Origin: Scleromitrula shiraiana
Taxonomy: Eukaryota; Ascomycota; Leotiomycetes; Helotiales; Sclerotiniaceae
Assembly (NCBI GenBank): GCA_028455995.1
Contig: JABELC010000008.1
Span: forward strand, 248,001-312,000
Reading direction: 5' to 3'
Length of the DNA stretch: 64,000 nt
A model generated the notes under the pieces. The model was given only the letters and a program-made list of their open reading frames with translations, ran no database searches and was not told the origin of the DNA. A program made the position numbers and the translations under genes. Positions 12,349 to 23,062 of the stretch are shown piece by piece (position 1 is the stretch's first letter; every line of letters begins with the position of its first letter).

Positions 12349-14128
12349 ATGTCGGTTCAAACTATCGGTATTGCCGTCGTTGCAATCATTTACTTTTTCA
12401 TACGGTATTTAAATCGGACGGATACTCCAAAGATTAAGGATATTCCTGAAATTCCGGGATATCCTCTTTTTGGTAGTCTGTTGGAATTTGGTGCTGAACA
12501 TGCTAAGGTTGCGAGGAGATTGGCGGAGAAATATGGTGCTGTATTTCAAGTACGATTGGGTAATCGAGTATGTAACTTAGTAGTAACAGTCAAACCTATT
12601 ACTCTTCCACATCTTCCTTTCCAAAAACTTTTACACAAAAACTAATTCATATAAATAGAGAATCGTATTTGTAAATACCTTCGATTCAGTCCGTCATTTC
12701 TGGGTAACAAACCAATCGGCATTAATCTCACGTCCAACACTCCACACCTTCCACAGTGTAGTATCAACATCCCAAGGTTTCACAATCGGTACATCACCAT
12801 GGGATGAATCCTGCAAACAACGACGCAAGGCCGCAGCAACCGCATTGAATCGTCCCGCCGTTCAATCCTACATGCCAATCATCGATCTGGAATCTAATGT
12901 TTCCATCAGGGAATTATTAAATGATAGTAACAATGGTTCAATAGATGTTGATCCAATTGCATACTTCCAAAGATTCGCTCTTAATACTTCTTTGACTCTT
13001 AATTATGGTTCTAGACTTCATGAAATTAGGGATAAGGAGTTATTGCAGGAGATTTGTGATGTTGAGAGAGCAGTTAGTAATTTCAGATCTACGAGTAACA
13101 ATTGGCAAGATTATATTCCTCTGTTGAGGTTATTCCCAAAATCAAATGTGGAAGCGGTGGAATACAGGGAAAGGAGAGATAAATATTTGAACTTTTTGTT
13201 GAGCAAGTTGAAGAAACAAATTACTGATGGGACGGATAAACCTTGCATTACTGGGAATATCATCAAAGATCCAGATGCAAAATTGAATGAGAGTAAGTAT
13301 CTCTCTATTTTTCATACATACATAGAAAACATACTAATTACCTCTCTAGGCGAACTAAAATCAATCTGCTTAACAATGGTATCCGCCGGTCTCGACACCG
13401 TACCCGGAAACCTAATAATGGGAATCGCTTATCTCTCATCTGAACACGGCCAAGAAATCCAAGAACGAGCCTACGAAGAAATCATGAAAGTATACCCCGA
13501 CGGAGACGCATGGGAGAGATGTCTCGTTGAAGAAAAAGTCCCTTATGTAACTGCATTTGTGCGAGAAGTTTTGAGATTTTTCACCGTTATTCCCATTTGT
13601 CTTCCTAGAACTAGTACAAAGGATATTGAGTACAAGGGGGCTGTTGTACCAGCCGGCACTACGTTTTATATGGTAAGAATATATACCCCAAACTTATCTC
13701 TCCAATTCCAAGCCTCCCGCAACGTATTGACTAATACCACAAAACAGAACGCCTGGGCAGCCGACTACGACCCCACGCACTTCAAATCCCCCGACACCTT
13801 CTCCGTAGAGCGCTACCTCTCCAACCCCGAAGGAGGCGGAACCCCGCACTATGCCTACGGCGCCGGTTCCCGCATGTGCGCCGGCTCGCACCTCGCGAAT
13901 CGCGAACTCTTCACCGCCTTTATTAGACTCATAACCGCGTTTCGCATTGTGCCGCCGAAGAGGAAGGAAGATTTGCCCATTTTGGATGCGCTGGAGTGTA
14001 ATAATGTGAAGACGGGACTGACGACGGATCCGAAGGCGTTCAAGGTGGGCTTTCGGGTCAGGGATAGGGGGAGTTTGGAGAGGTGGATGGGGGAGGCGGA
14101 GGAGAGAACGTGGGGGTTGCAGAATTAG
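12349..14128 (+). CDS. CYP504-family cytochrome P450 (phenylacetate hydroxylase type)
   Basis: CYP504 enzymes are microsomal P450s hydroxylating phenylacetate (at position 2) or hydroxy-phenylacetates (at position 6), feeding homogentisate catabolism. Four exons (12349-12567, 12659-13292, 13350-13672, 13748-14128; all phases join) give 518 residues. Residues 5-23 form a membrane anchor, followed by a Pro-rich hinge (DIPEIPGYPLFGSLL). The I-helix reads MVSAGLDTVPG, the ExxR motif is EVLR, and the heme loop AYGAGSRMCAGSHLANRE carries Cys about 436. This loop and the C-terminal ALECNNVKTGLTTDPKAFKVGF are distinctive of CYP504. I chose the ATG at 12349 because upstream in-frame sequence is repetitive. 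It is divergent from the homogentisate dioxygenase gene, which fits the pathway. Whether it is the 2-hydroxylase (phacA-like) or the 6-hydroxylase (phacB-like) cannot be told by eye. Confidence 0.93.
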
Positions 14129-14896
14129 GGGGGTGGGTATGGGGATGGGGAAGGAGGGATGTGGATTCGGTTATTGGTACCTAATTGATTGATTGTTTGT
14201 TCGCATCTATCAAACATGCACTGGTATTGCATGAACAGCATTGCATTGCGTTTTGCTTCACTTCGGTTTTCTGCATCTACAATAAAAAATGCATTTGCAT
14301 CTCATTATATTATATACATAAAGAAATACCATACCATACATATAGTATATAGCTACAGTACAATAATCCCGTCTGGATACAATATTAAAATCAAATCTAA
14401 TCATACAATATCATCGCATATCAATACACGATGAATAGCCAACCTTGCCCCTTGTAAACCATTATCATTGTCTTCGAGTAACTCGATTAACCCATTTTCA
14501 ACATCGTGAAATCGTCATCGTAATCGTAATTGTACTCCAACGTCTTGGATTGCACAAATACTTACCTAACTACCTTCTACTCAGTAAGTAATCTTTCCTA
14601 CAAGATTAGATCTAGACATGGCGACTGCACTTGTTCAAATCAAAGCATGTAATAGAGCAATTTAGAATAGCATGGTGATGGAATTATTCAAAGTGAAAAA
14701 TGATGGGTTATCACAAAAAAGAAAGAGATTTCAATTATACAAAAAAAGAGAAAGTTTCCAGCCCCGATTAAAACCGTTTCCTCCATCCTTCCTTCCCTCC
14801 CCCTCCTTTACCTCATATGTATTCCTAGTATACTAAGCCCCCAATCCAAAAACGCCTACGGTACTATATACCATAACAACCCAGTCATCCCATCCC
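14129..14896. other. convergent 3' intergenic region
   Basis: This lies between the convergent P450 and ankyrin genes. It is AT-rich with short imperfect repeats, and nothing gene-like is seen. It should hold both 3' UTRs. Confidence 0.6.
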
Positions 14897-17800
14897 TCAC
14901 AAAGACATGTTATCATGCAAAACGCTAACCGCCTCATTCCACCCCCTAGCAGCCGCCATATCACTAACCGTATGGCCCTCATCATCTCTAACCTCCAAGT
15001 CCACTCCCATCTTTCCACAGACCAACTTCAAGATATCTAAATCCCCGTTCTCTATCGCCTGGAATATCGCATTCCAGCCTCTATACATTTTATTCGGGTC
15101 CGCGCCCGCTTCTAATACCATCTCTATGATCTCGGTAGTTATATCTCCTTTTTGATAGCGACGTAGTGCTTTAACAATAGGGAGATGTTCTCCCGGCGCG
15201 TTAACATCCGCGCCTCCCTCTCCTAGGAGGAATCTCACAATATCGAGCCTATCCTCGCGGATAGCGGATGTAAGCGGGGAGAAGACACCACCATTTCGAT
15301 CCTCAACCGACACACCAGCCGCAAGAAGTAACTTGGCACACTCCAACTTCCCCGCCGAAACAGCCATCTCCAACACCCCCTTGTACGCCCTCGGTTCCGG
15401 CAACACCTCCAATATCCTCTTCAGAATCACCGGATTCTTAACAGCCATACAGACAGGCCAGTCCTGACCCCTCACATTTCCATCCGCGCCCCTGAGGAGC
15501 AATAGATCAATCATCTCGATCCTCTCCTCTCTTATCGCCGTCGTAAGCGGCGTCATCCCCCTCGCGTTCTTATCGTTTACATTAATCCCCCTATCGAGCA
15601 ACCAGTTCAATCCCTCCATATTATTACAACTAACCGCCATTTCCACGATTCCCCGCGGCGTGTTCAGGTCCGCACCGGCGGCTACTAAAGCGGGGAGGAA
15701 ATGCACTTTAGAATGCGTGATGCATTTCCAGGCCGGGTATTCACTAGCCATGGTATTTGGATCCGCGCCTTTAGCGAGCAGCAAGTTGAAGATCTCGGTG
15801 CGATCGTCGCGGATACTGGAGCAGAGTGGCGTGTAGACGCCATCTTTCCTCGCGTTGGGGTCCACGCCGGCGGAGAGCAGGATCCGTACCGATTCGATGT
15901 TGTTGATGCTGGTTGCTAGTTCCATGATTCCGGGGCATTTCTTGGCGTCCGCGCCGTGGGAGAGCAGCACGGAGAGACAGGCGGGGTGGTAGGTGGAGGG
16001 CCAGAGCATGTGTTTTGGGCCGGGGAGATTGGGATCTGCGCCGTGGGTTAGGAGTGTGGTTACGATGTCGGCGCGGCCGACTTGAATGGCTTCGAAGAGG
16101 GCGGTCTTCCCTTCTTTGCTTTTTGCGTTGGGGTCTGAGCCGTAGGAGAGGAGGAGATTGATGAATTTTACGGACGTCTTTTTGCTAATGCTGGATATTA
16201 CGAGGGTGTTTCCGGAAGCGGTGAGGTGGTTTGCATCGCCGCCGTAGATGAGGAAGAGGTGTGTGAATCCTACTAAGTGGTGTATGACGGATATAGCGAG
16301 CGGGGATTCTAGATCCGGTCCGCTGACTTGGTTGGGATCAGCGCCGTATTTTAGGAGGGTGGTTGCGCCTGCTAGGAAGGACTTTTCGACGGCGAGGTGT
16401 AGCGGTGTGGTTCCTTCTCTGTCGGGCTCGTTGGGATCGGCTCCGTATAGGAGTAAGAGTCGAACGCTTTCGGCGTCATGAGTAAGGATTGCTTCTTTTA
16501 ATGCGTGGATATCCATGCCGGTGTTGGCGGGACATCCACTGTCGAGTAAGCGTTCGATGAGTTTATGGTTCTTTTCCCGGATCGCGGATACGAGGGATAT
16601 TTTCATGGTTCCTACGTTTGGACCGGCGCTGCTTCTTGGGTTGTAGCGGGGCATGTTTTCGAGGTCTGCTTTGAGTCGGACGATTTGTGTGGGGTTTAGT
16701 GCTACTCCATCGATATCTTTAAGCAAACTGCAGGATTCGATGGTATGGCTTTCGGAGCGAGTATCGTCTAATGTGTGACGATCGAATGCGTTCGTCAATT
16801 CGGAATAATGCCTGTCGCTTGAACCAATGGACATAGGTTTTCGAGGAGTCGATGCTGCGTATGATGTGGTAGGATATTGTTGAAGATCGGAACCAAGGAG
16901 TGATTTGACATCTCTAGCTGACGCTAGGTCTTCGTGATTTTGATGGACTGTTGTGGATGAAGTTCGTCCGGGCCATGGAAGTGGAGGCAATGAATGGTCT
17001 GGGGGTGCATATTGTGGTTGCTGTTGTTGATAATGTGGTGGGAAAGTATGTTGCATATCCGTCTCTCTCATTGGAGATATTGGGGAAAGTTGACCGTGCA
17101 AAACTTCGCTGGTAGGTGTTATTGTCTTAACTGGTGCATAAGCATGAGGATTTCCCGATTTCTGATCCATTCTATTTAATGCGGCAGCTAAGCCAAGATA
17201 TCCAATACCCAATTCTTTCTCAATCTTGTCATTTCCTAAACTCCATTGAAAGACCAATGCACTCATCCTCAGATCCTCTCGAGTTTTGGTGAGCATATTT
17301 GTTATTTTCTTGATGTCATGACTGGTATCCCCAAATATCTTTCCCCAACCACGTTTCATTCGACCCATAGTTCCCACCTCATGCTCAAGGAATTTCCCCA
17401 ACATTTGGTAGAAGACCTGGAAACTTGCTTGTGTGGCTCGAAATTTATGATCCAATTCCGTAATCATCTCAGGTGGAAAATTCTGTACATGATGGTTGCA
17501 CTCTTCAAGTCCTGCTTCGATGGAGAATAAAATATGACATGTATCGAGAAAGTCGTGTGCCAATGTTTCGAATCCATCGGGAAGTTGTTTGACGGTCGTT
17601 AGATATTCTAATACTCGAACTGATATACGATCGCTAAGAGCTGTAGTTTTGAGACATAGTTGCAAACACTGCATTTGTGCTTTGGAGAATTTTCCTAGTT
17701 GATTCGTCGATGGAGAGTTTTTGATTTGCTTTGGTGGCTGTCCAGCTCCGGCAGAGTTCATGTTGATTGTTCTTTGACGGGAAATTGTGTTGATATCAAT

Positions 17801-17998
17801 AGCAGGGTGGGGTAGAAGCGCCCTATTGGCAGGTGTAGTAGTGGTAGTATTGGGAGAAGGAGGTAAACCGAGTTCTCCTTTGGACATGAGAGCAAGGGAT
17901 TCAGTAGCAGAAGCAAGAGATAAAGCCTCAACAAAAGAGTATTCCCCAGTATCACGCTCAGCTCTCTGTCTGCCCGCTGCTGCGTGCTGTGTACTCAT
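14897..17998 (-). CDS. large ankyrin-repeat protein
   Basis: A single exon of 1033 residues. The first 90 residues are low-complexity. Residues about 95-280 look like a helical globular domain with no family I can name (KAQMQCLQLCLKTTALSDRI onwards). Residues about 285-440 are Pro/Gln/Ser-rich linker (HYQQQQPQYAPP). From about 470 to the end there is an uninterrupted ankyrin array of roughly a dozen or more repeats of the type GADPNxPxxEGTTPLHLAVE and LLxxGADPN. Ankyrin arrays bind protein partners; substrate and pathway cannot be read from sequence. The long exon has no frame damage and the ATG at 17998 is the natural start. It is convergent with the CYP504 gene, with no sign that they share a function. 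Confidence 0.9.
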   Translation of the reverse strand: MSTQHAAAGRQRAERDTGEYSFVEALSLASATESLALMSKGELGLPPSPNTTTTTPANRALLPHPAIDINTISRQRTINMNSAGAGQPPKQIKNSPSTNQLGKFSKAQMQCLQLCLKTTALSDRISVRVLEYLTTVKQLPDGFETLAHDFLDTCHILFSIEAGLEECNHHVQNFPPEMITELDHKFRATQASFQVFYQMLGKFLEHEVGTMGRMKRGWGKIFGDTSHDIKKITNMLTKTREDLRMSALVFQWSLGNDKIEKELGIGYLGLAAALNRMDQKSGNPHAYAPVKTITPTSEVLHGQLSPISPMRETDMQHTFPPHYQQQQPQYAPPDHSLPPLPWPGRTSSTTVHQNHEDLASARDVKSLLGSDLQQYPTTSYAASTPRKPMSIGSSDRHYSELTNAFDRHTLDDTRSESHTIESCSLLKDIDGVALNPTQIVRLKADLENMPRYNPRSSAGPNVGTMKISLVSAIREKNHKLIERLLDSGCPANTGMDIHALKEAILTHDAESVRLLLLYGADPNEPDREGTTPLHLAVEKSFLAGATTLLKYGADPNQVSGPDLESPLAISVIHHLVGFTHLFLIYGGDANHLTASGNTLVISSISKKTSVKFINLLLSYGSDPNAKSKEGKTALFEAIQVGRADIVTTLLTHGADPNLPGPKHMLWPSTYHPACLSVLLSHGADAKKCPGIMELATSINNIESVRILLSAGVDPNARKDGVYTPLCSSIRDDRTEIFNLLLAKGADPNTMASEYPAWKCITHSKVHFLPALVAAGADLNTPRGIVEMAVSCNNMEGLNWLLDRGINVNDKNARGMTPLTTAIREERIEMIDLLLLRGADGNVRGQDWPVCMAVKNPVILKRILEVLPEPRAYKGVLEMAVSAGKLECAKLLLAAGVSVEDRNGGVFSPLTSAIREDRLDIVRFLLGEGGADVNAPGEHLPIVKALRRYQKGDITTEIIEMVLEAGADPNKMYRGWNAIFQAIENGDLDILKLVCGKMGVDLEVRDDEGHTVSDMAAARGWNEAVSVLHDNMSL

Positions 17999-19562
17999 AA
18001 TGCGCTATCTACTCACTGACTTTCAGTGGGTAATACGAAAAACAAAGCAGAACAAAAAAAGAACAGACCTTTCTTTTTCTTTTAGAAAAAAACGATAGTA
18101 AGTGGAAAACGGGAGGTTTTATAAGATAGACCTCATCATCTCTCCGAACTATCGGAAAACCGTTCATTGGTTCACCCACAGACCTCTTTAAAAACCTGAA
18201 CACGGCTGCCCCGAGAATCGAGCGCGTATCTGTGTGGAGTAAAGTCTAGCAAAACTATACATTGCTGTTGGTAAAGTCCTGGTATCAAGGAACCAAGAAA
18301 TTTCATTGATCGATCATCAAAAGCCTACTCCCTACTAGATTGAAGTCTAGCCCATGAAAGGTGGGGTGAAGATCATCGCTTAGATTTCAAGCGGTGCAGG
18401 ATCAAAACAAATCTACGCGTAACCTAGTATCCTTAACAGGCCCGGTAACAGGCCCGGACAGGTACAGTAATGTCAACTGGTGTCTACTGGATCAAAATGC
18501 TACGCTATTGTTATAAAATACAGGGAAAGATGTGGGAAAGAACAGATGAAAGGTTCAAGGGTTTAGCTTTAATCGTTCATTCCTGAATATAATTTGAGTG
18601 CTTACAATTTATATTAGATACCTAGTCCTTCCAAATTCGTATCCCATCGTCCTCTCGGATTCGTTTATCAGTGCTCAATAACAATAGCAGCTGCCTGAGC
18701 AAGGGGCCATTGTGAAAAGGAAGGAGAAATAATTGAGACCGGGAACCTTGGAACTGTATTTCGTACAGCTGGTAGTAATTTCCTCTATCGCGGATTAAAG
18801 GTGGAGCCCATGTACTTCCGATACTTTGGGTGAACGGCGACCACGTTTATTGATCCATTTTCATTTTGAATCTTAATTTGCTTGAACTCAAATGAGCATC
18901 GACATTATTTGGGATTTTCGTGAAAGATGCTATAACCATTATGTGTTAATATCGTACTTCTATGGACGGATATGCAGATACAAGCCCCGGACCAGTGAAG
19001 AAAAGGATTTAATGAGTCAAAGATTATAAAGTTATTGAATAATAGTTCGATTTACTATCAAAAGAGGCTTTGGATGAACATGAAGTTGTGACTATGGAAA
19101 GTGACTCGGGGGGTCCTGTACCAAGTTGGTGAGGCAGTCCCCTGGTCCCCTATTCTTGTACAAGCTCTCTCGAGACTCTCCATGCTCACTCAACACGGCA
19201 AGGTTCCTCGTAGAATTAAATGTTATCGGGAGTTCGGAAGTGGGTAAGGTGGATCTTTTATTATTACAATATTGTTATCGTCGTTGATTACCGTTGATAT
19301 CCCTATTTGAGTTCCAGAATCAAGATTCTTATATTTCCAGATCATGATCCTATTTTGTGACCGTTGTAATATATAAATAAGATGGGAGTACCAGGATGGA
19401 TATATGCAAATGATTTGGACTATTTTCGTCTCTTAGAAATCATACACCTGGCCAATTGGTCGACAACGTTTATATGAATTCCACATTTTTAATTATGCAT
19501 TAATATATATCTAGGTAGTGACCACCATGCCTGGCCTGGCAACTTCAAAGAAATTTGGGCAA

Positions 19563-19610
19563 GAAGGAAGTAAATCTTTTCAAGCTGAAGGAAGTAAATC
19601 TTTCCAAGCT
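19563..19610. repeat. 24-bp direct tandem duplication
   Basis: Two adjacent 24-bp units begin GAAGGAAGTAAATCTTT and end CAAGCT; they differ at one base. Confidence 0.85.
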
Positions 19611-20275
19611 GAAGAAAGATCACACGTGGATCTTAGACTCTTCCTTCTTTTACGTCTCTCCACTTGTCTCCGCGACTAATCTCCAATAGAGTTAGATAAC
19701 CCCGAATTTTAGAATTGGGATCTTGCAATTATCCCACTTCTGGTTTGTAACTCGTGTTTTGTTTGGTATTGATTGTTGTTTACTTTTCCCCTTTCATTTT
19801 CGATCCTTGATGATTAGCACGATGTTGCAGTCCAATACTCCTCGTACTTGCTTTTGGTACTATGATTCGCACATTCTACGAATTGAATTTTTAACCTGCA
19901 ACGAGTAATGTTAGATAACAAAACTTGACGGTTTCATCTCCACGCGGGTCATTAGAGTGCTTTAGTAAAAAAACACGTACAGGATAGTGGATAAGTTGAT
20001 AAGTTGTAACCCTTTTTGTAAAACTTTTTGTAAAAGTGGGTGATCCATCCACCACGGAGTATTGTAGCCCAATCAAGCCTAAAACTGTATGACTCGGAGG
20101 ATATATAGTATGATAGTGTTGAAGTTTATTTTAAAAAGGCTAACCTGGTTAAATCGAATATGCCAGTGATTGATATCTAATTTTAATATTAACTTTTATA
20201 TTATTAGATGTTCAAGTTATATATAATTATTAGATTCTATATAATTACTACTAGTAGTATTAGATTTTCAAGTTA

Positions 20276-20425
20276 TATAATGATTAGATTTTACATAATG
20301 ATTAGATTTTATATAATGATTAGATTTTATATAATGATTAGATTTTATATAATTATTTGATTTTATATAATTATTAGATTTTATATAATTATTAGATTTT
20401 GTGTAATTATTCGATTTTATATACT
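20276..20425. repeat. 18-bp AT-rich minisatellite
   Basis: About eight tandem copies of a unit close to ATAATGATTAGATTTTAT. The left copies carry ATGATTAG and the right copies ATTATTAG or ATTATTTG, so variants are sorted along the array. Both ends abut ACTACTAGTA-like sequence (about 20246 and 20423). Confidence 0.85.
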
Positions 20426-21710
20426 ACTAGTAATTATATAATTATTGTTTAAAGTAATATATATATTAAAATTATAGATTATATGATTTTTAATTCAGGT
20501 TAATTTTTAGTCTTTCAAATTACTCTTTTAATCTCAGGCTGATCCACTATCATACCATACGTATTTTTTTGTTAAAGCACTCCATTATCAATAAATATTA
20601 CGATCTTTGACAACAGTACCGATATCTGGGTTTTGGCCGACTTGACCTTGGAGAGAATTTTCTCGGCCTGGAGTTTCCAAGGTCCGGGATTTCGATAGTT
20701 TCCAAAGTTTGTTGCCTCGTATTTCTTAGTACATGCATGATTCTGTCAAAGTAGCTTTGACATTGTGAGTTTTCCTAAGAGTTCGCTCTGACAAGTGGAC
20801 GCAACGGGATTTGCCACTGATATGGAGTTAAGCCAAGGTCATCGGTGCACTGGTAAAGTCAAAGATTTCGGTAAATTTTCATACAAGGCCATTGCATGTA
20901 CTTTTGGTATTGTTTGTCATACTACGAGAATTATCTTGTGAATCGTGAATTGCAGGAATATCGTATTATCTGATTTTGTCTTTTACCATGACTCTCTTCG
21001 CAGTGAATTGAGATTTGGTGCTGTATTCTCAATCAAACCCACTGGCATACGCACATGTTATATACGTATATCGATCAAGTGGAGAAATTCGATTTGTTGT
21101 CATGATATTATTTTCGACATAATTCACAGTTCTGTGGTAAGTAGCAGGCAGAATGACTATTTCATGAGCCTCGCTGAATGAGAAGTTGAAGCGCCACCGA
21201 ACCATATGACTGGCAAGGTTGAGTAAGACTTACACACGAAATTGTATGATTAAAAAACATTTGACTGTTATGGCCTTCTTGTTTATTAAAACGTTATACT
21301 TGTTCAAAAAAATGACACTTACGTATTTGAGATAGTTATGTTTGTGATCAATCCTAGTGTGTAACATTCTACTATGTTTGTCTTTGAGGAAAATGAAGTT
21401 ACTAAAAGGCTGTGGTGCAAATTTGATATTGTTGGATATGGAATCTACTCCTTACTATGTTCGTGTTATTCCATGACAACCCAGATACTTCAGAACGGGT
21501 ATTTAAAGCTGTAACTACTTTGGAGGTTTGAATAGTCTATTGCTGATTTGATTACACCATTCCATGATAATATTTCGAGCCGTTGTAGAAGTTCAATGTT
21601 GTATCCTACAAGCTTTTTCTACTTAGAAAAGATGATAATTACCTTCCTATATATAGTCTTTGATAGGAAAGAATAATTTGACATTATTGAGATCAGGCAT
21701 ATTGTTCAAT

Positions 21711-21889
21711 TGTCACAAAAGAGATGATCATGTGATCATAGTCGGGTGATCATCCTCAGGTGATCAACTGAATGGCACTAATGGTGCTCGCACCACTAGT
21801 GGGATATTATAGTATATATAGAGGGAGCTACGCTCCCTCATAGAAGAGATCAATCAACAGTTCTTTACTATGCTCCTTTTTGTGTGACA
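21711..21889. mobile_element. solo LTR of an LTR retrotransposon, 179 bp
   Basis: The element starts TGTCACA (21711-21717) and ends TGTGACA (21883-21889), a perfect 7-bp terminal inverted repeat with the TG..CA ends of LTRs. It is flanked by the same five bases, TCAAT, at 21706-21710 and 21890-21894, the 5-bp target-site duplication left by retroviral-type integrases. Inside are a TATATATAG box near 21815 and a perfect hairpin, GAGGGAGCTACGCTCCCTC, just after it, as expected for an LTR promoter and transcript start. No internal gag-pol sequence lies on either side, so it is the product of LTR-LTR recombination. Superfamily (Ty1/copia or Ty3/gypsy) cannot be decided. Confidence 0.88.
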
Positions 21890-22129
21890 TCAATAGAATG
21901 GGACAAGGCAAGAAATTCACTAATGGTCTTTGGTTTATTGTGGTAATCTTCAAGAATGTCATAGTGGCTCAATATCCGCAATATGCACAATCATGGATCG
22001 AAATCTATATATTAGAATCAATCATACGTTTCTTATTAATCGATATCTATCATCACCACTACACTATCTACCCACTGAATAACCGGCTTGAACCCATATT
22101 CCTCAATTAACCAGTGCAATCCGGGTAAT

Positions 22130-23062
22130 TCAAGTGGTCCCAACTGCCATAGTATCCCCAATCTCTTTATCCTCCACCCTCATTCTTTTGACATCCGACT
22201 CCAGATCTACATACGAAGACGCCTCCTTTCTCTTGCTCTGAGGTTGAACATGCGTCCGAGATCGAGTCGATCTTTTCACAATAACCTCATCCTCTGATTC
22301 CTCCTCATCAGTGCCATTCAATTCCAATCCGTTAACAGATTCTGAATTCATTGTCGACGATTTGCTATGGGTATTTGCATTAGAAGCACGAGTTGAACGT
22401 GACGATCGTCTAAGGGGCTCTTCATTGGCATTGCTGGTGGTGACTTTCTTAGACGTGGTCTTTCCAGAGGTGGTCTTGCGAGAATTGGGCCCGCCATGAC
22501 GAACAGGGAGGTAGTATATTTTTTTAAGAATGCCATTATGCTCAGGATCTGGGGGTTTCCGATTAGCACCTTTGTGATTTTGGTGGTATTGATGATGAAT
22601 TTTAGAATGTAAGGACTTTATAGTGATACTTACGTGGGCCATCTAAAAGGAACTTAATAACTTGGTTCTCGTCGTATTTCATACAGTTTTCAAACCCCTC
22701 TCTAGGCGTTGGATGTTGATCAGCCACTGAAAAGGTTTCTTGTTAGCTCGAGCTCTACACTGGTATGGTTTCATACAAAGAGCCGCATTATCAGGGAGAC
22801 CTACACATCGCATTGTTAACTCTGGCCACCTCGAGAATTATCTCTCGATGGCGTGGAGAAATGGCCTCATCCCCATCTTTGGCCTCTGTATTTGAATCGA
22901 GTGTTAGATCATCAAGTTCCAGATAGGAATATGAAACACAGTCTTTTGGTCACTGGGCAAGGATCAAAACAGACTATCTCGATCGAAGTGTATAAAACAC
23001 TTACGCTTTTCCATTGCTCTCCATTCAAGCTTGTTGCAACGGCGGGCGTCGACATATATCAT
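22130..23062 (-). CDS. hypothetical nuclear-type basic/acidic protein, four exons
   Basis: Not recognised. One consistent model has exons 23062 to about 23005, a second covering about 22885-22814, a third of about 90 bases (CAG acceptor near 22726, GTAAGT donor near 22635), and a last exon from about 22571 to the stop at 22130. The conserved-looking part includes PRHREIILEVARVNNAML, ADQHPTPREGFENCMKYDE and NRKPPDPEHNGILKKIYYLP. The C-terminal half is Ser/Lys/Arg-rich with acidic patches (GTDEEESEDEV), as in chromatin or nuclear proteins. The start is uncertain: the ATG at 23055 would give a different N-terminus (MSTPAVATSLNGEQWKS) using an alternative acceptor two bases downstream. The 3' end lies 240 bp from the solo LTR. 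Confidence is moderate for a gene and low for its exact first exons. Confidence 0.6.

Larger units (their letters stand above)
17999..21710. other. gene desert with minisatellite
   Basis: No gene is supported on either strand; open frames are short and of random composition. It contains a 24-bp tandem duplication at 19563-19610 (two copies, one mismatch) and the AT-rich 18-bp minisatellite at about 20276-20425. The part next to 17999 is the ankyrin promoter. The rest could be eroded transposon sequence, but no recognisable transposase or reverse-transcriptase fragment was seen. Confidence 0.55.
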
